The translations under genes and the position numbers were made by a program. A stretch of DNA of 6,001 bases from an uncultured Prevotella sp. GTDB lineage: Bacteria; Bacteroidota; Bacteroidia; Bacteroidales; Bacteroidaceae. Positions 1-5,767 of the stretch are shown here, one piece after another. Within the stretch, counting starts at the first letter, position 1. Each line of letters starts with the position of its first letter. The stretch lies in contig USSF01000087.1 in NCBI GenBank assembly GCA_900557405.1, positions 1 to 6,001 of the forward strand. Reading direction: 5' to 3'. Under the pieces are notes generated by a model. It ran no database searches and was not told the DNA's origin. It worked only from the letters and a program-made list of their open reading frames with translations.

Positions 1-1
1 G

Positions 2-32
2 CAAAGGTACAGACTTTTAAGCGAGGCTGAAA
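2..32 (-). promoter_or_regulatory. Possible Bacteroidota promoter pointing out of the window to the left
   Basis: Read on the minus strand, bases 9 to 2 give TACCTTTG, an exact fit to the Bacteroidota -7 form TAnnTTTG. Nineteen bases upstream (32 to 29) is TTTC, three of four matches to the -33 element TTTG. If real, it would drive a leftward gene whose body is outside the window. It lies exactly where the reading frame of the neighbouring SusD fragment breaks down, which suggests that this DNA is ordinary intergenic sequence rather than susD. The match is short and the target gene is unseen, so this is tentative. Confidence 0.35.
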
Positions 33-39
33 TACGGTA

Positions 40-867
40 ATGCCGAGACGCTTACTGTGCAACAAGGTTATCGGCAGTGGTGCATTCGACCTGGAGGACA
101 AGGTGGGCGACTGCTTCATGTCTTCAAACGAGGGCAAGACCAAGGAGGTCATCATAGCCTTCTCCGTTGATCCTGCGAAGAATGTGGACGCTAATCAGTT
201 CATCCTCTACGCCCAGCATGCCGTAGACCAGCAGAAATACGGTCTGCCGTTTGCTCCAGCCTGTGGCTATTGCTTCTCTGACGAGGCCCTCTCATGGTAT
301 GACGACCCTAATGATGAGCGTCTGAACTATCTGGAGTACGGACCGCAGTTCTATCTCGACGGAACTCCGATAGAGAATCCCGACAAGAAGGGCGAGCAGC
401 TCGTGCTCACAGCCTTGAAGTCGAAGACAGCCGCCGAGAACTGGGAAGGCTACCGCGTACTGAAATACCGTCCGGAGAATGCTGTGTTCTCTGGTTCAAA
501 TGCCGACAACGACTATATCGCAGAGCGTTACTCCAACATCCTGCTCATGAAGGCAGAGGCCCTCTTCCGCCAGAACAAGGACTTGACCGAGGCTGGACAG
601 CTGATGAACCGCGTGCGTTCACGCAGCAACTGCAGTCCTATCGAACTGAATCTGCAGAACCTTGAGCTGGAGCGTGCCCGCGAGTTCATCTGGGAGAACC
701 AGCGCCGCAAGGACATGATCCGTTTCGGTTCGTTCTTCACCAAGAAGACATTCTATGCCGACGGCAACTCCGAGCAGTGGCGTGCCATCTATCCTATCCC
801 GCAGAAGCAGCGCAATGCCAACCCGAACCTGAAGCAGAACTTCGGTTATGAGGGATATGAGGAGTAA
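40..867 (+). pseudogene. SusD/RagB-family nutrient-binding outer-membrane lipoprotein, C-terminal fragment (5' end missing)
   Basis: SusD-like proteins are surface lipoproteins that sit on a SusC TonB-dependent transporter and bind glycans or other nutrients. The 275-residue frame has the usual C-terminal landmarks: CNKVIGSGAFDLE at residues 7-19, the helix RYSNILLMKAEAL with following NRVRSRS at about 163-196, the ERAREFIWENQRRKDMIRFG block at 211-230, and the terminal YPIPQKQRNANPNLKQN at 251-267. Intact family members are about 500-600 residues, so the signal peptide, lipobox cysteine and N-terminal TPR half are absent. The first Met (base 40) is merely the first ATG after an in-frame TGA at 28-30; the other forward frames stop at 18-20 and 38-40, so no open frame enters from the left. 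Frame 3 text from base 21 (ARLKYGNAETLT) resembles the family's ARLYLNAE region, hinting at a frameshift near base 50. No SusC gene is visible. Family assignment is firm; whether the loss is decay, a rearrangement or an assembly fault is open. A convergent terminator follows the stop. Confidence 0.82.
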
Positions 868-927
868 TGAAGAATCCCGAACCATTCGGATTCCTCCCAT
901 ATAGAAAGAAAACAGGAAACTGAGATA

Positions 928-978
928 AACAATAAAACCGGTCATCAGCACTTTAGCTTGATGACCGGTTTTATTGTT
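928..978. terminator. Bidirectional intrinsic terminator between convergent genes
   Basis: Bases 928-947 and 959-978 form a perfect 20-bp inverted repeat around an 11-base loop. The core is ACCGGTCATCA, and the stem is flanked by AATAAAA on the left and TTTTATT on the right, so a hairpin followed by U-rich sequence forms in both directions. It lies 60 bases after the SusD fragment stop and 22 bases after the peptidase stop, serving both convergent transcripts. A weaker hairpin with 6-bp arms (GAATCC at 872-877, GGATTC at 888-893) sits just after the SusD stop. Confidence 0.88.
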
Positions 979-980
979 GT

Positions 981-1002
981 ATTATATCTTTATTATATCT
1001 TT
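981..1002. repeat. Perfect 11-bp tandem duplication at the peptidase stop codon
   Basis: ATTATATCTTT occurs twice back to back (981-991 and 992-1002). The second copy contributes two of the three bases of the peptidase stop codon (TAA on the minus strand at 1003-1001). This looks like a simple replication-slippage duplication in AT-rich sequence next to the terminator; no function is evident. Confidence 0.7.
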
Positions 1003-3220
1003 ATTTCAGATAGTCTTCGAAATACTGGGTGATGCGCTCATGCAGATGAACGCTCTTGTGACCCATCATGTTGTGGCCCTCGCCGGGATAAGCGAAGAAG
1101 TCAGGCTGTGTGCCTGCCTCAGAACAAGCGTTGAGGAACATCAGTGCTTGCTGCGGAACCACCGTCGGGTCATTCATTCCGATGATGATCTGGAGCTTGC
1201 CCTTCAGGTCTTTTGCTTTGTTAAGCAGAGAAGTCTTTGCGTAGCCCTCCGGATTAGCCTCAGGAGTGTCCATATAGCGCTCGCCATACATCACCTCATA
1301 CCATTTCCAGTCGATTACCGGACCTCCGGCTACTCCCACCTTGAACACGTCGGGATAGTTTGTCATCAGCGAGATGGTCATGAATCCACCGAAGCTCCAT
1401 CCGTGTACGCCGATGCGGTCGGCATCAACATAAGGCAGTGACTTGAGATATTCCACTCCCGTCATCTGGTCCTGCATCTCCACTTGTCCGAGCTGGCGGA
1501 AAGTAGCCTGCTCGAAGTCCTTGCCGCGATGCTCGCTGCCGCGGTTGTCGAGGATGAAGAGCAGATAACCCTTCTGTGCCATGTATGTCTCCCATGAGCG
1601 GCTGCTCCAGTGCCAGCGTGCGTCAACGTTGTGTGCGTGAGGACCGCCGTATACATAAACCACCGTAGGATATTTCTTGTTCGGGTCGAAGTCCACCGGC
1701 TTCACCATTCTCCAATACAGGTCTGTCGTGCCGTCGTTGGCCTTCAGCGAACCGCAAGAGTATTCCGGCACCTTGTATCCCTTCTCTGTCCAGGGGTCCT
1801 TGGCGTCGAGGAGCAGACAGCGTTTGCCGTTCTCCGTGTCGATGGCAGCGATGCGGCGTGGAATCTTCGGACCCTGGTAGTTGTCGCAGAGGTATTTTCC
1901 GCTTGCGCTCAGTATGGCAGCTTCGTGCCATCCCTTGCCGTCGCTGTCGATGAGCTTGCGCTTGCCGGTGGCAACGTCAACAGAATAGATGTTATACTGC
2001 AGCGGGTTCGCCTCGTTTGAAGCGTAGATGATGCTCTTGCGCTTCTGGTTGAAGCCCATCATCTCCAGCACTTCCCATTTGCCGCTTGTGAGCTGCTCCA
2101 CTTCGAGCGACTCCGTGTTTCCGGCCATGCGGCTGCCGTGTTTGCCCAGTGTGCAGATATACATGTGGTTGTATCCGTCGTAGCGGGTCTGCATGATGAA
2201 CTTGCTGCTGTCCCAAGGCAGGAACACGATCGGATGCGAAGGCTCCACGTATTTCTCGTCCGCCTCGCGGTATAGGTCGCCGGTTCTCTCTCCCGTCTGT
2301 GCGTCGTATGCCCTCAGTCGGCAGTCGTTCTGGTCGCGGTTGAGTTCAAACATATACACCTTCTTGCCGTCGGGTGCCCATGCGATGTTCGTGAAGTAGC
2401 GGTCTGTAGGGTCGCCGGCCTTCAGATACACGGTCTTTCCGGTATTCAGGTCATACACTCCCACGGTCACCTTGTGGCTTGTCATGCCCGCCATCGGGTA
2501 TTTGTCCGGCTCGTATGTAGCCTCGCGCTCAAAGGTGTTCACCTGTGGGTAGTCGGCAACCATCGTCTGGTCCATGCGGTAGAAGGCCACCTTCATGCCG
2601 TCGGCCGACCAGAAGAGTCCCTCGTTGCAGTTGAACTCGTTGCGGTGCACGGCCTGTCCGTATACTATTTCGCGGCTGCCGTCGGTGGTGAGCTGCTTTG
2701 TCTTGCCCTCGGCGTCGGTTACGTAGAGGTTGTCGCCCTTTACGTATGCCACGGCCTTCGACTTGGCGTTCCATTCGGCAGCCTGCTCCTTCTCGCGCTT
2801 CTGGCGCCAGATGGTCTTCTTCTTCTTGAAGTCTATGAGCATGCGCTCGTTCTTTGCCGTAATCAGCACGAGGCTCTTGTCGGCATACGGGAACTGTACG
2901 TAGCCCAGGTTGCGCACCTTGTTGTCGTCGTTGGTGCCTGCCCATTTGTTGAGTTCGTCGGCAGTGAAGAGCATTGTCTCCTTGCCGTTAGACTTGTCCA
3001 CGAGCTTGCAGTCCTCGGGGTTGCGGCGCACGAGCTGGTCGCCCCACCACGTCAGATTCCTGTATTCGGGAATCATGTTGTGGAAGTTATTGCCGCCGAA
3101 GTTGAGGTCTTCAAGCGTGAACTGTTTGTTCTGTGCCATTCCGTTCATGGTAGATAGAATGAAAACGGCAGCCACGGCAATTTGTCGTGCCGCCGAATTG
3201 AATAGATGTTTAATCATCAT
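1001..3220 (-). CDS. Secreted S9-family serine peptidase, prolyl tripeptidyl/dipeptidyl peptidase type (DPP4/PtpA-like)
   Basis: Exported serine exopeptidase expected to cut di- or tripeptides from peptide N-termini, often after proline, in the periplasm or at the outer membrane. The 739-residue product starts with a signal peptide (basic start, hydrophobic AVAAVFIL at about 15-22, signal peptidase I site near GMA/Q at 29/30). A DPP4-type beta-propeller fills about 105-440 and the alpha/beta hydrolase about 510-739. The catalytic triad is readable: Ser609 in GWSFGG, Asp684 in GMNDPTVVPQ, His716 in GEGHNMMG; Tyr524 in YGGPHA is the likely oxyanion residue. In place of the double Glu of DPP4 there is HRNEF with Glu195. 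Triad spacing (75 and 32) equals what I recall for Porphyromonas gingivalis PtpA (S603, D678, H710), and Glu642 falls where PtpA has Glu636, so tripeptidyl activity is plausible but not proven. The start is taken at ATGATG (3220); the signal peptide begins here, whereas the open frame extends upstream to 3322 with no signal-like sequence. It overlaps the methyltransferase end by 11 bases, suggesting translational coupling, and ends at the shared terminator. Confidence 0.92.
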   Translation of the reverse strand: MMIKHLFNSAARQIAVAAVFILSTMNGMAQNKQFTLEDLNFGGNNFHNMIPEYRNLTWWGDQLVRRNPEDCKLVDKSNGKETMLFTADELNKWAGTNDDNKVRNLGYVQFPYADKSLVLITAKNERMLIDFKKKKTIWRQKREKEQAAEWNAKSKAVAYVKGDNLYVTDAEGKTKQLTTDGSREIVYGQAVHRNEFNCNEGLFWSADGMKVAFYRMDQTMVADYPQVNTFEREATYEPDKYPMAGMTSHKVTVGVYDLNTGKTVYLKAGDPTDRYFTNIAWAPDGKKVYMFELNRDQNDCRLRAYDAQTGERTGDLYREADEKYVEPSHPIVFLPWDSSKFIMQTRYDGYNHMYICTLGKHGSRMAGNTESLEVEQLTSGKWEVLEMMGFNQKRKSIIYASNEANPLQYNIYSVDVATGKRKLIDSDGKGWHEAAILSASGKYLCDNYQGPKIPRRIAAIDTENGKRCLLLDAKDPWTEKGYKVPEYSCGSLKANDGTTDLYWRMVKPVDFDPNKKYPTVVYVYGGPHAHNVDARWHWSSRSWETYMAQKGYLLFILDNRGSEHRGKDFEQATFRQLGQVEMQDQMTGVEYLKSLPYVDADRIGVHGWSFGGFMTISLMTNYPDVFKVGVAGGPVIDWKWYEVMYGERYMDTPEANPEGYAKTSLLNKAKDLKGKLQIIIGMNDPTVVPQQALMFLNACSEAGTQPDFFAYPGEGHNMMGHKSVHLHERITQYFEDYLK

Positions 3221-4718
3221 TGCGGTTAAAGTTATTAGATTTTCTGTCGTATCCCTTGCCGTAAGACTTTCCGCCCCTGCGCTCGCTTCCCTTGCCGTAG
3301 GATGAGCGTCCGCCCTTGTCAAAGGGCTTGCGTCCGCCGCGGAAATCGTCGTCGTCGCGTCTTTCCTTGGTGCGTGGTCTGCGTTCGCGCCTGTTCTGGA
3401 ATCCGTCGATGTCCTTGCTGTACGGACTCTTGTGGAACTTGAACGAGCGTATGTCGTCCTCGTCCTCCTCCGGTGCGTCGAGTCTCTTCTTGAATTCGCG
3501 GTGCTCCTTGAAGCGGTGCTTCTCTGCCATCTGCTTCTTCTCCTCCTCGGTCTTGAGGATGTTGCCCTCGCCGCGGAATTCCTTCAGTCCGCCCTCGAAC
3601 ATGAGGTACTTGCGGAACTCACATTCCAGCGAACCGTTGTAGAGAGGAATCTTCTGTGAAGGTTTCAGTCCTATCTCGTCGAAACACTCCTTGCGGTAGC
3701 TCAACACCCATGCCTCGCCGTTCTTGAACTTGTGCTTCAGCGTCTCGCCGATCATCTTGTATGTTCCCAGCAGGTTAGGCGTGGAGATGCGCTCGCCGTA
3801 TGGCGGGTTGGTAATCATAAACGATTTCTCCTCCGGCTGCTTGAAGTCCTTGAAGTCAGCACACGTCACGGTGATGTCCTTCGAGAGTCCGGCTGCCTTG
3901 AAGTTGAGAATCGCCGTGTTCACGGCCTTCATGTCAACGTCCGAACCATAGATATGGTGTGTGAATTCGCGCTCCTGCGAGTCGTCGTTGTATATGCTGT
4001 CGAAGAGGTCTGCGTCGAAATCCTTCCATTTCTCGAATGCGAACGCCTTGCGGAAGAGTCCCGGAGCCATGTTGTGGGCGATGAGCGCAGCCTCGATGAG
4101 GATTGTTCCCGAACCGCACATAGGGTCGTAGAAGTCGGTGTCGCCCTTCCATCCCGACATGAGGATCATTCCGGCAGCGAGCACCTCGTTGAGCGGAGCC
4201 TCAACAGACTCCTGGCGGTAGCCGCGGCGGTGCAGGCTCTCGCCGCTCGAATCGAGCGACAGCGTACACTTGTCCTCTGCGATATGGATATTCAGACGTA
4301 TGTCGGGGTTGGCCACGGAGATGTTGGGACGATTGCCTGTCTTCTCGCGGAACTGGTCCACGATGGCGTCCTTCACCTTGTATGCCACGAACTTGGAGTG
4401 GCGGAACTCATCCGAGAATACTACGGAGTCAACGGCGAAGCAGTCTTTCAGGTCGAGATACTTGCTCCAGTCAATCTTCTTCACCTCATTATATACGTCG
4501 TCGGCGCTCTGTGCCTTGAAATGCTTTATGGGTTTAAGGATTCTGATTGCCGTGTGAAGCTGGAAGTTCGCACGATACATCATTTCCTTGTTACCAGTGA
4601 ACGACACCATGCGTCGTCCGATTTCCACGTTGTTAGCCCCAAGCTGTGTCAGCTCCTGTGCCAGTACAGGCTCCAGTCCCATAAAGGTTTTGGCGATGAG
4701 CTCAAATTCCTGTTCCAT
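3210..4718 (-). CDS. THUMP-domain class I SAM-dependent 23S rRNA guanine-N2 methyltransferase, RlmL/YpsC type
   Basis: Cytoplasmic enzyme expected to methylate a guanine of 23S rRNA (m2G2445 in E. coli numbering for RlmL) using S-adenosylmethionine. Of 502 residues, about 1-60 form the N-terminal ferredoxin-like part, about 60-160 the THUMP RNA-binding domain, and about 165-375 the Rossmann methyltransferase. SAM motif I is DPMCGSGTILIEAA at 198-211, the acidic motif is YGSDVDMKAV near 257-266, and the catalytic NPPYGERI is at 304-311. It matches the N-terminal half of E. coli RlmKL; the RlmK half is absent, as in single-domain YpsC proteins. Residues about 380-502 form an unusual low-complexity tail: an acidic patch (PEEDEDD, 416-422), then Arg-, Gly- and Asp-rich sequence with repeated YGKG and RGG, probably an RNA-binding extension. 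The start fits the family N-terminus, with AGGA at 4729-4726 seven bases before ATG and an A-rich leader including nine A's (4745-4737). The stop overlaps the peptidase start. Confidence 0.92.
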   Translation of the reverse strand: MEQEFELIAKTFMGLEPVLAQELTQLGANNVEIGRRMVSFTGNKEMMYRANFQLHTAIRILKPIKHFKAQSADDVYNEVKKIDWSKYLDLKDCFAVDSVVFSDEFRHSKFVAYKVKDAIVDQFREKTGNRPNISVANPDIRLNIHIAEDKCTLSLDSSGESLHRRGYRQESVEAPLNEVLAAGMILMSGWKGDTDFYDPMCGSGTILIEAALIAHNMAPGLFRKAFAFEKWKDFDADLFDSIYNDDSQEREFTHHIYGSDVDMKAVNTAILNFKAAGLSKDITVTCADFKDFKQPEEKSFMITNPPYGERISTPNLLGTYKMIGETLKHKFKNGEAWVLSYRKECFDEIGLKPSQKIPLYNGSLECEFRKYLMFEGGLKEFRGEGNILKTEEEKKQMAEKHRFKEHREFKKRLDAPEEDEDDIRSFKFHKSPYSKDIDGFQNRRERRPRTKERRDDDDFRGGRKPFDKGGRSSYGKGSERRGGKSYGKGYDRKSNNFNRNDD

Positions 4719-4745
4719 TATCGATTCCTAAATCTGTTTTTTTTT
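4719..4745 (-). promoter_or_regulatory. A-rich translation initiation region of the methyltransferase gene
   Basis: On the minus strand a run of nine A's (4745-4737) is followed by AGGA (4729-4726) seven bases before the ATG. A-rich leaders commonly stand in for strong Shine-Dalgarno pairing in Bacteroidota. Both elements support the ATG at 4718 as the true start; the next in-frame Met codon is inside the conserved N-terminal domain. Confidence 0.5.
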
Positions 4746-4772
4746 ACTTGTTTTTTCTTGTTCGTATTATTA

Positions 4773-5018
4773 TCAGACGGCCTCCATCATCAGTTCCCCA
4801 TGCTCCTTGCCGGCCTGCATGAAGCTGCGGACAGGAGAATGTGCCCCTGTATGGAGGATGGCAGATGAAATGTCTCTGTGTATGTTCCGTCGGAATGTTG
4901 CTGGATTATCCGTATTGACGTCTGTCTTTCCGCAATTTGCCGGAAAGTTGATGGTCTGGGCGGGAATCCCGTTCTTCCCGGCCTTTGTCAGTATCTTTTT
5001 CTTAAAATCAATGCCCAT
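4773..5018 (-). CDS. Possible small hypothetical protein (81 aa) in the methyltransferase leader
   Basis: I do not recognise this protein. It begins MGIDFKKKILTKAGKNGI, is basic, has no signal peptide or membrane segment, and ends GKEHGELMMEAV. In favour: the ATG lies about 24 bases downstream of the expected start site of a well-formed promoter (5047-5078), the frame fills most of an otherwise empty 400-base gap, and it stops 54 bases before the methyltransferase. Against: no Shine-Dalgarno, no known domain, and an overlapping open frame on the plus strand (4807-5133) of similar size, so chance cannot be excluded. It could instead be a non-coding leader; an inverted repeat (CTTTCCG 4926-4932, CGGAAAG 4941-4947) and a CGGGA/TCCCG pair (4961-4971) lie inside it. 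Confidence 0.35.
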   Translation of the reverse strand: MGIDFKKKILTKAGKNGIPAQTINFPANCGKTDVNTDNPATFRRNIHRDISSAILHTGAHSPVRSFMQAGKEHGELMMEAV

Positions 5019-5046
5019 CGTTGATGAAATGTGTCAATACAGGGTG

Positions 5047-5078
5047 CAAAATTACTTGATTTATCGTGAATTGCCAAA
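5047..5078 (-). promoter_or_regulatory. Bacteroidota sigma-70 promoter for the small ORF and methyltransferase-peptidase operon
   Basis: Minus-strand -33 element TTTG (5078-5075), a 20-base spacer, and -7 element TAATTTTG (5054-5047), a full match to the TTTG/TAnnTTTG consensus. Transcription should start near 5042. The first ATG after it is the 81-residue frame at 5018; the methyltransferase ATG is about 324 bases downstream. No second promoter of this form is visible nearer to the methyltransferase. Confidence 0.65.
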
Positions 5079-5124
5079 TAAATCGGCGGAATGTTTCTTT
5101 ATGGATATAAAATGTTACTCCTAT

Positions 5125-5505
5125 TTAATATAAATTGAACATGCGGTCCATCATCTGCCATTTCTGGTCCGATGTGGCGTCGGCGGCACATTGCTGGAAC
5201 ATCGCCACGTGTTTTTCCCATTCCTCCTGCCGCGGCAGCGTGGCGAGCCGTTCCATGGCCGAGTCCCAGTCGAAGTCAAGCGGTGCGTCCACGATCATCA
5301 CCAGCCGGTTGCCCAGGATGTATATTTCCATCTCCAGGATTCCCACCTGTCTGATACCTTCTCCGATTTCGCGCCAGAAGTGCTCCTTGTCGTGCGCCTT
5401 GCGGTATTCCTTTATCAGTTCTGAATCATCTTTCAGTTCCATGGTCTGCACGAATCGTTTCGTGGGCTGTCCGTATTCTTTGGTTTTAAATCCTTCGGTG
5501 TGCAT
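5125..5505 (-). CDS. L-rhamnose mutarotase-like protein (RhaM/YiiL family, DUF718)
   Basis: Members interconvert the alpha and beta anomers of L-rhamnose or related sugars; they are small cytoplasmic ferredoxin-fold dimers. The 126-residue product shows the family order: KRFVQTMELKDD (16-27), EYRKAHDKEHFWREI (33-47) with Tyr34 and His38 matching the catalytic Tyr/His pair of E. coli RhaM (EYxxxH), the strand GILEMEIYILGNRLVMIV (55-72), WDSAMERLATLPRQEEW (80-96), and the terminal W...RMFNLY. E. coli RhaM is about 104 residues; the extra 15-20 N-terminal residues (MHTEGFKTKEYGQPT) resemble Bacteroidota homologues. The open frame runs up to 5601, but the promoter places the start of transcription near 5575, excluding the longest form; ATG 5565 remains possible. 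No rhamnose or fucose isomerase, kinase or aldolase gene is adjacent, so the sugar cannot be inferred from context. No clear terminator follows, so transcripts may run on into the methyltransferase leader. Confidence 0.85.
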   Translation of the reverse strand: MHTEGFKTKEYGQPTKRFVQTMELKDDSELIKEYRKAHDKEHFWREIGEGIRQVGILEMEIYILGNRLVMIVDAPLDFDWDSAMERLATLPRQEEWEKHVAMFQQCAADATSDQKWQMMDRMFNLY

Positions 5506-5542
5506 GATGTTCTGTAAAAATAGTGTGTCAAAAATGTTTTTG

Positions 5543-5563
5543 GCCGTTCCCTTTCGGGGCGGC
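5543..5563 (-). promoter_or_regulatory. GAAA-capped hairpin in the mutarotase 5' leader
   Basis: On the minus strand, GCCG (5563-5560) pairs with CGGC (5546-5543), and inside it CCC (5558-5556) pairs with GGG (5551-5549) around a GAAA tetraloop; an extra C and an AA bulge lie between. It would form at about +12 to +32 of the mutarotase transcript. CAAAAA and TTTTTG arms follow at once. It may affect messenger stability or attenuation, but there is no proper U-run, so it is not a clear terminator. Confidence 0.35.
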
Positions 5564-5579
5564 ATGAATCTTTCCGCTG

Positions 5580-5610
5580 CAAACTTACGAATAAATCGCA
5601 AACCAACAAA
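5580..5610 (-). promoter_or_regulatory. Bacteroidota sigma-70 promoter for the mutarotase-like gene
   Basis: Minus-strand -33 element TTTG (5610-5607), a 19-base spacer, and -7 element TAAGTTTG (5587-5580), fully matching the TTTG/TAnnTTTG consensus. Expected transcription start near 5575, giving a leader of about 70 bases to the ATG at 5505 and ruling out translation from the upstream ATG at 5601. Confidence 0.7.
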
Positions 5611-5647
5611 GAAAATCCTCTGATTTTCCCTCTTCGTCCAGTTTTCC

Positions 5648-5663
5648 GCCGCCCCGGGGCGGC
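5648..5663. repeat. 16-bp perfect palindrome GCCGCCCCGGGGCGGC
   Basis: A fully self-complementary 16-base block of only G and C in AT-rich intergenic DNA, about 38 bases upstream of the -33 element of the mutarotase promoter. Its right half contains the second CGGGGCGGCAT repeat. With no loop it is more like a dimeric protein-binding site or the tip of a repeat than a terminator; on the plus strand it is followed by a T-rich stretch (5670-5681), but no plus-strand gene precedes it. Confidence 0.55.
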
Positions 5664-5751
5664 ATCCTGTCTTTTCTCTTTATGCTTATAGCATATACTA
5701 TGTGATGATGGATGTTCTTCTTTCGAAATAAAAAAAGTTTTTTTGTTTTTT

Positions 5752-5767
5752 ACCCTCACACCCTCAC
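5752..5767. repeat. Tandem ACCCTCAC pair after a T-rich tract
   Basis: ACCCTCAC is repeated twice in tandem (5752-5759, 5760-5767), directly after the T-rich block ending at 5751. From memory, this text next to T-runs recurs between genes in Bacteroidota genomes, often near mobile or VirE-like loci; I cannot verify that here. It may mark the edge of an inserted or repeated element. Confidence 0.45.

Larger units (their letters stand above)
5555..5665. repeat. Pair of 11-bp direct repeats CGGGGCGGCAT exactly 100 bp apart
   Basis: CGGGGCGGCAT occurs at 5555-5565 and again at 5655-5665. The two copies bracket the mutarotase promoter (5580-5610): one in the early transcribed leader, one about 45 bases upstream of the -33 element. 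Both are much richer in GC than the surrounding sequence. They could be paired regulator-binding sites or copies of a small dispersed repeat. Confidence 0.5.

Noticed and set aside
974..1441. A 155-codon plus-strand open frame beginning at the terminator
   Set aside because: It lies opposite the catalytic domain of the peptidase, and its first codons are in the terminator and AT-rich spacer.
2474..3157. A 227-codon plus-strand open frame opposite the peptidase
   Set aside because: Mirror frame of the peptidase beta-propeller; strongly Val/Leu-biased with no motif, promoter or ribosome binding site.
3221..3322. A longer N-terminus for the peptidase starting at 3322
   Set aside because: The additional 34 residues lie within the methyltransferase tail and place a hydrophilic stretch before a normal signal peptide; ATG at 3220 gives a proper export signal.
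3732..4868. A 378-codon open frame on the plus strand opposite the methyltransferase
   Set aside because: It is antisense to a clearly conserved methyltransferase, is rich in Val, His, Leu and Arg as mirror frames of GC-biased genes are, and shows no domain.
4807..5133. A 108-codon plus-strand open frame in the methyltransferase leader
   Set aside because: It runs across the minus-strand promoter into the end of the mutarotase gene, has no upstream promoter or ribosome binding site, and contains no recognisable motif.
5506..5601. A longer N-terminus for the mutarotase-like protein starting at 5601
   Set aside because: The consensus promoter at 5580-5610 puts the transcript start downstream of this ATG, and the extra residues have no counterpart in the family.
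5648..5681. GC palindrome followed by a T-rich stretch read as a plus-strand terminator
   Set aside because: No plus-strand gene precedes it, the T-run is interrupted and begins several bases after the stem, and the perfect palindrome leaves no natural loop.
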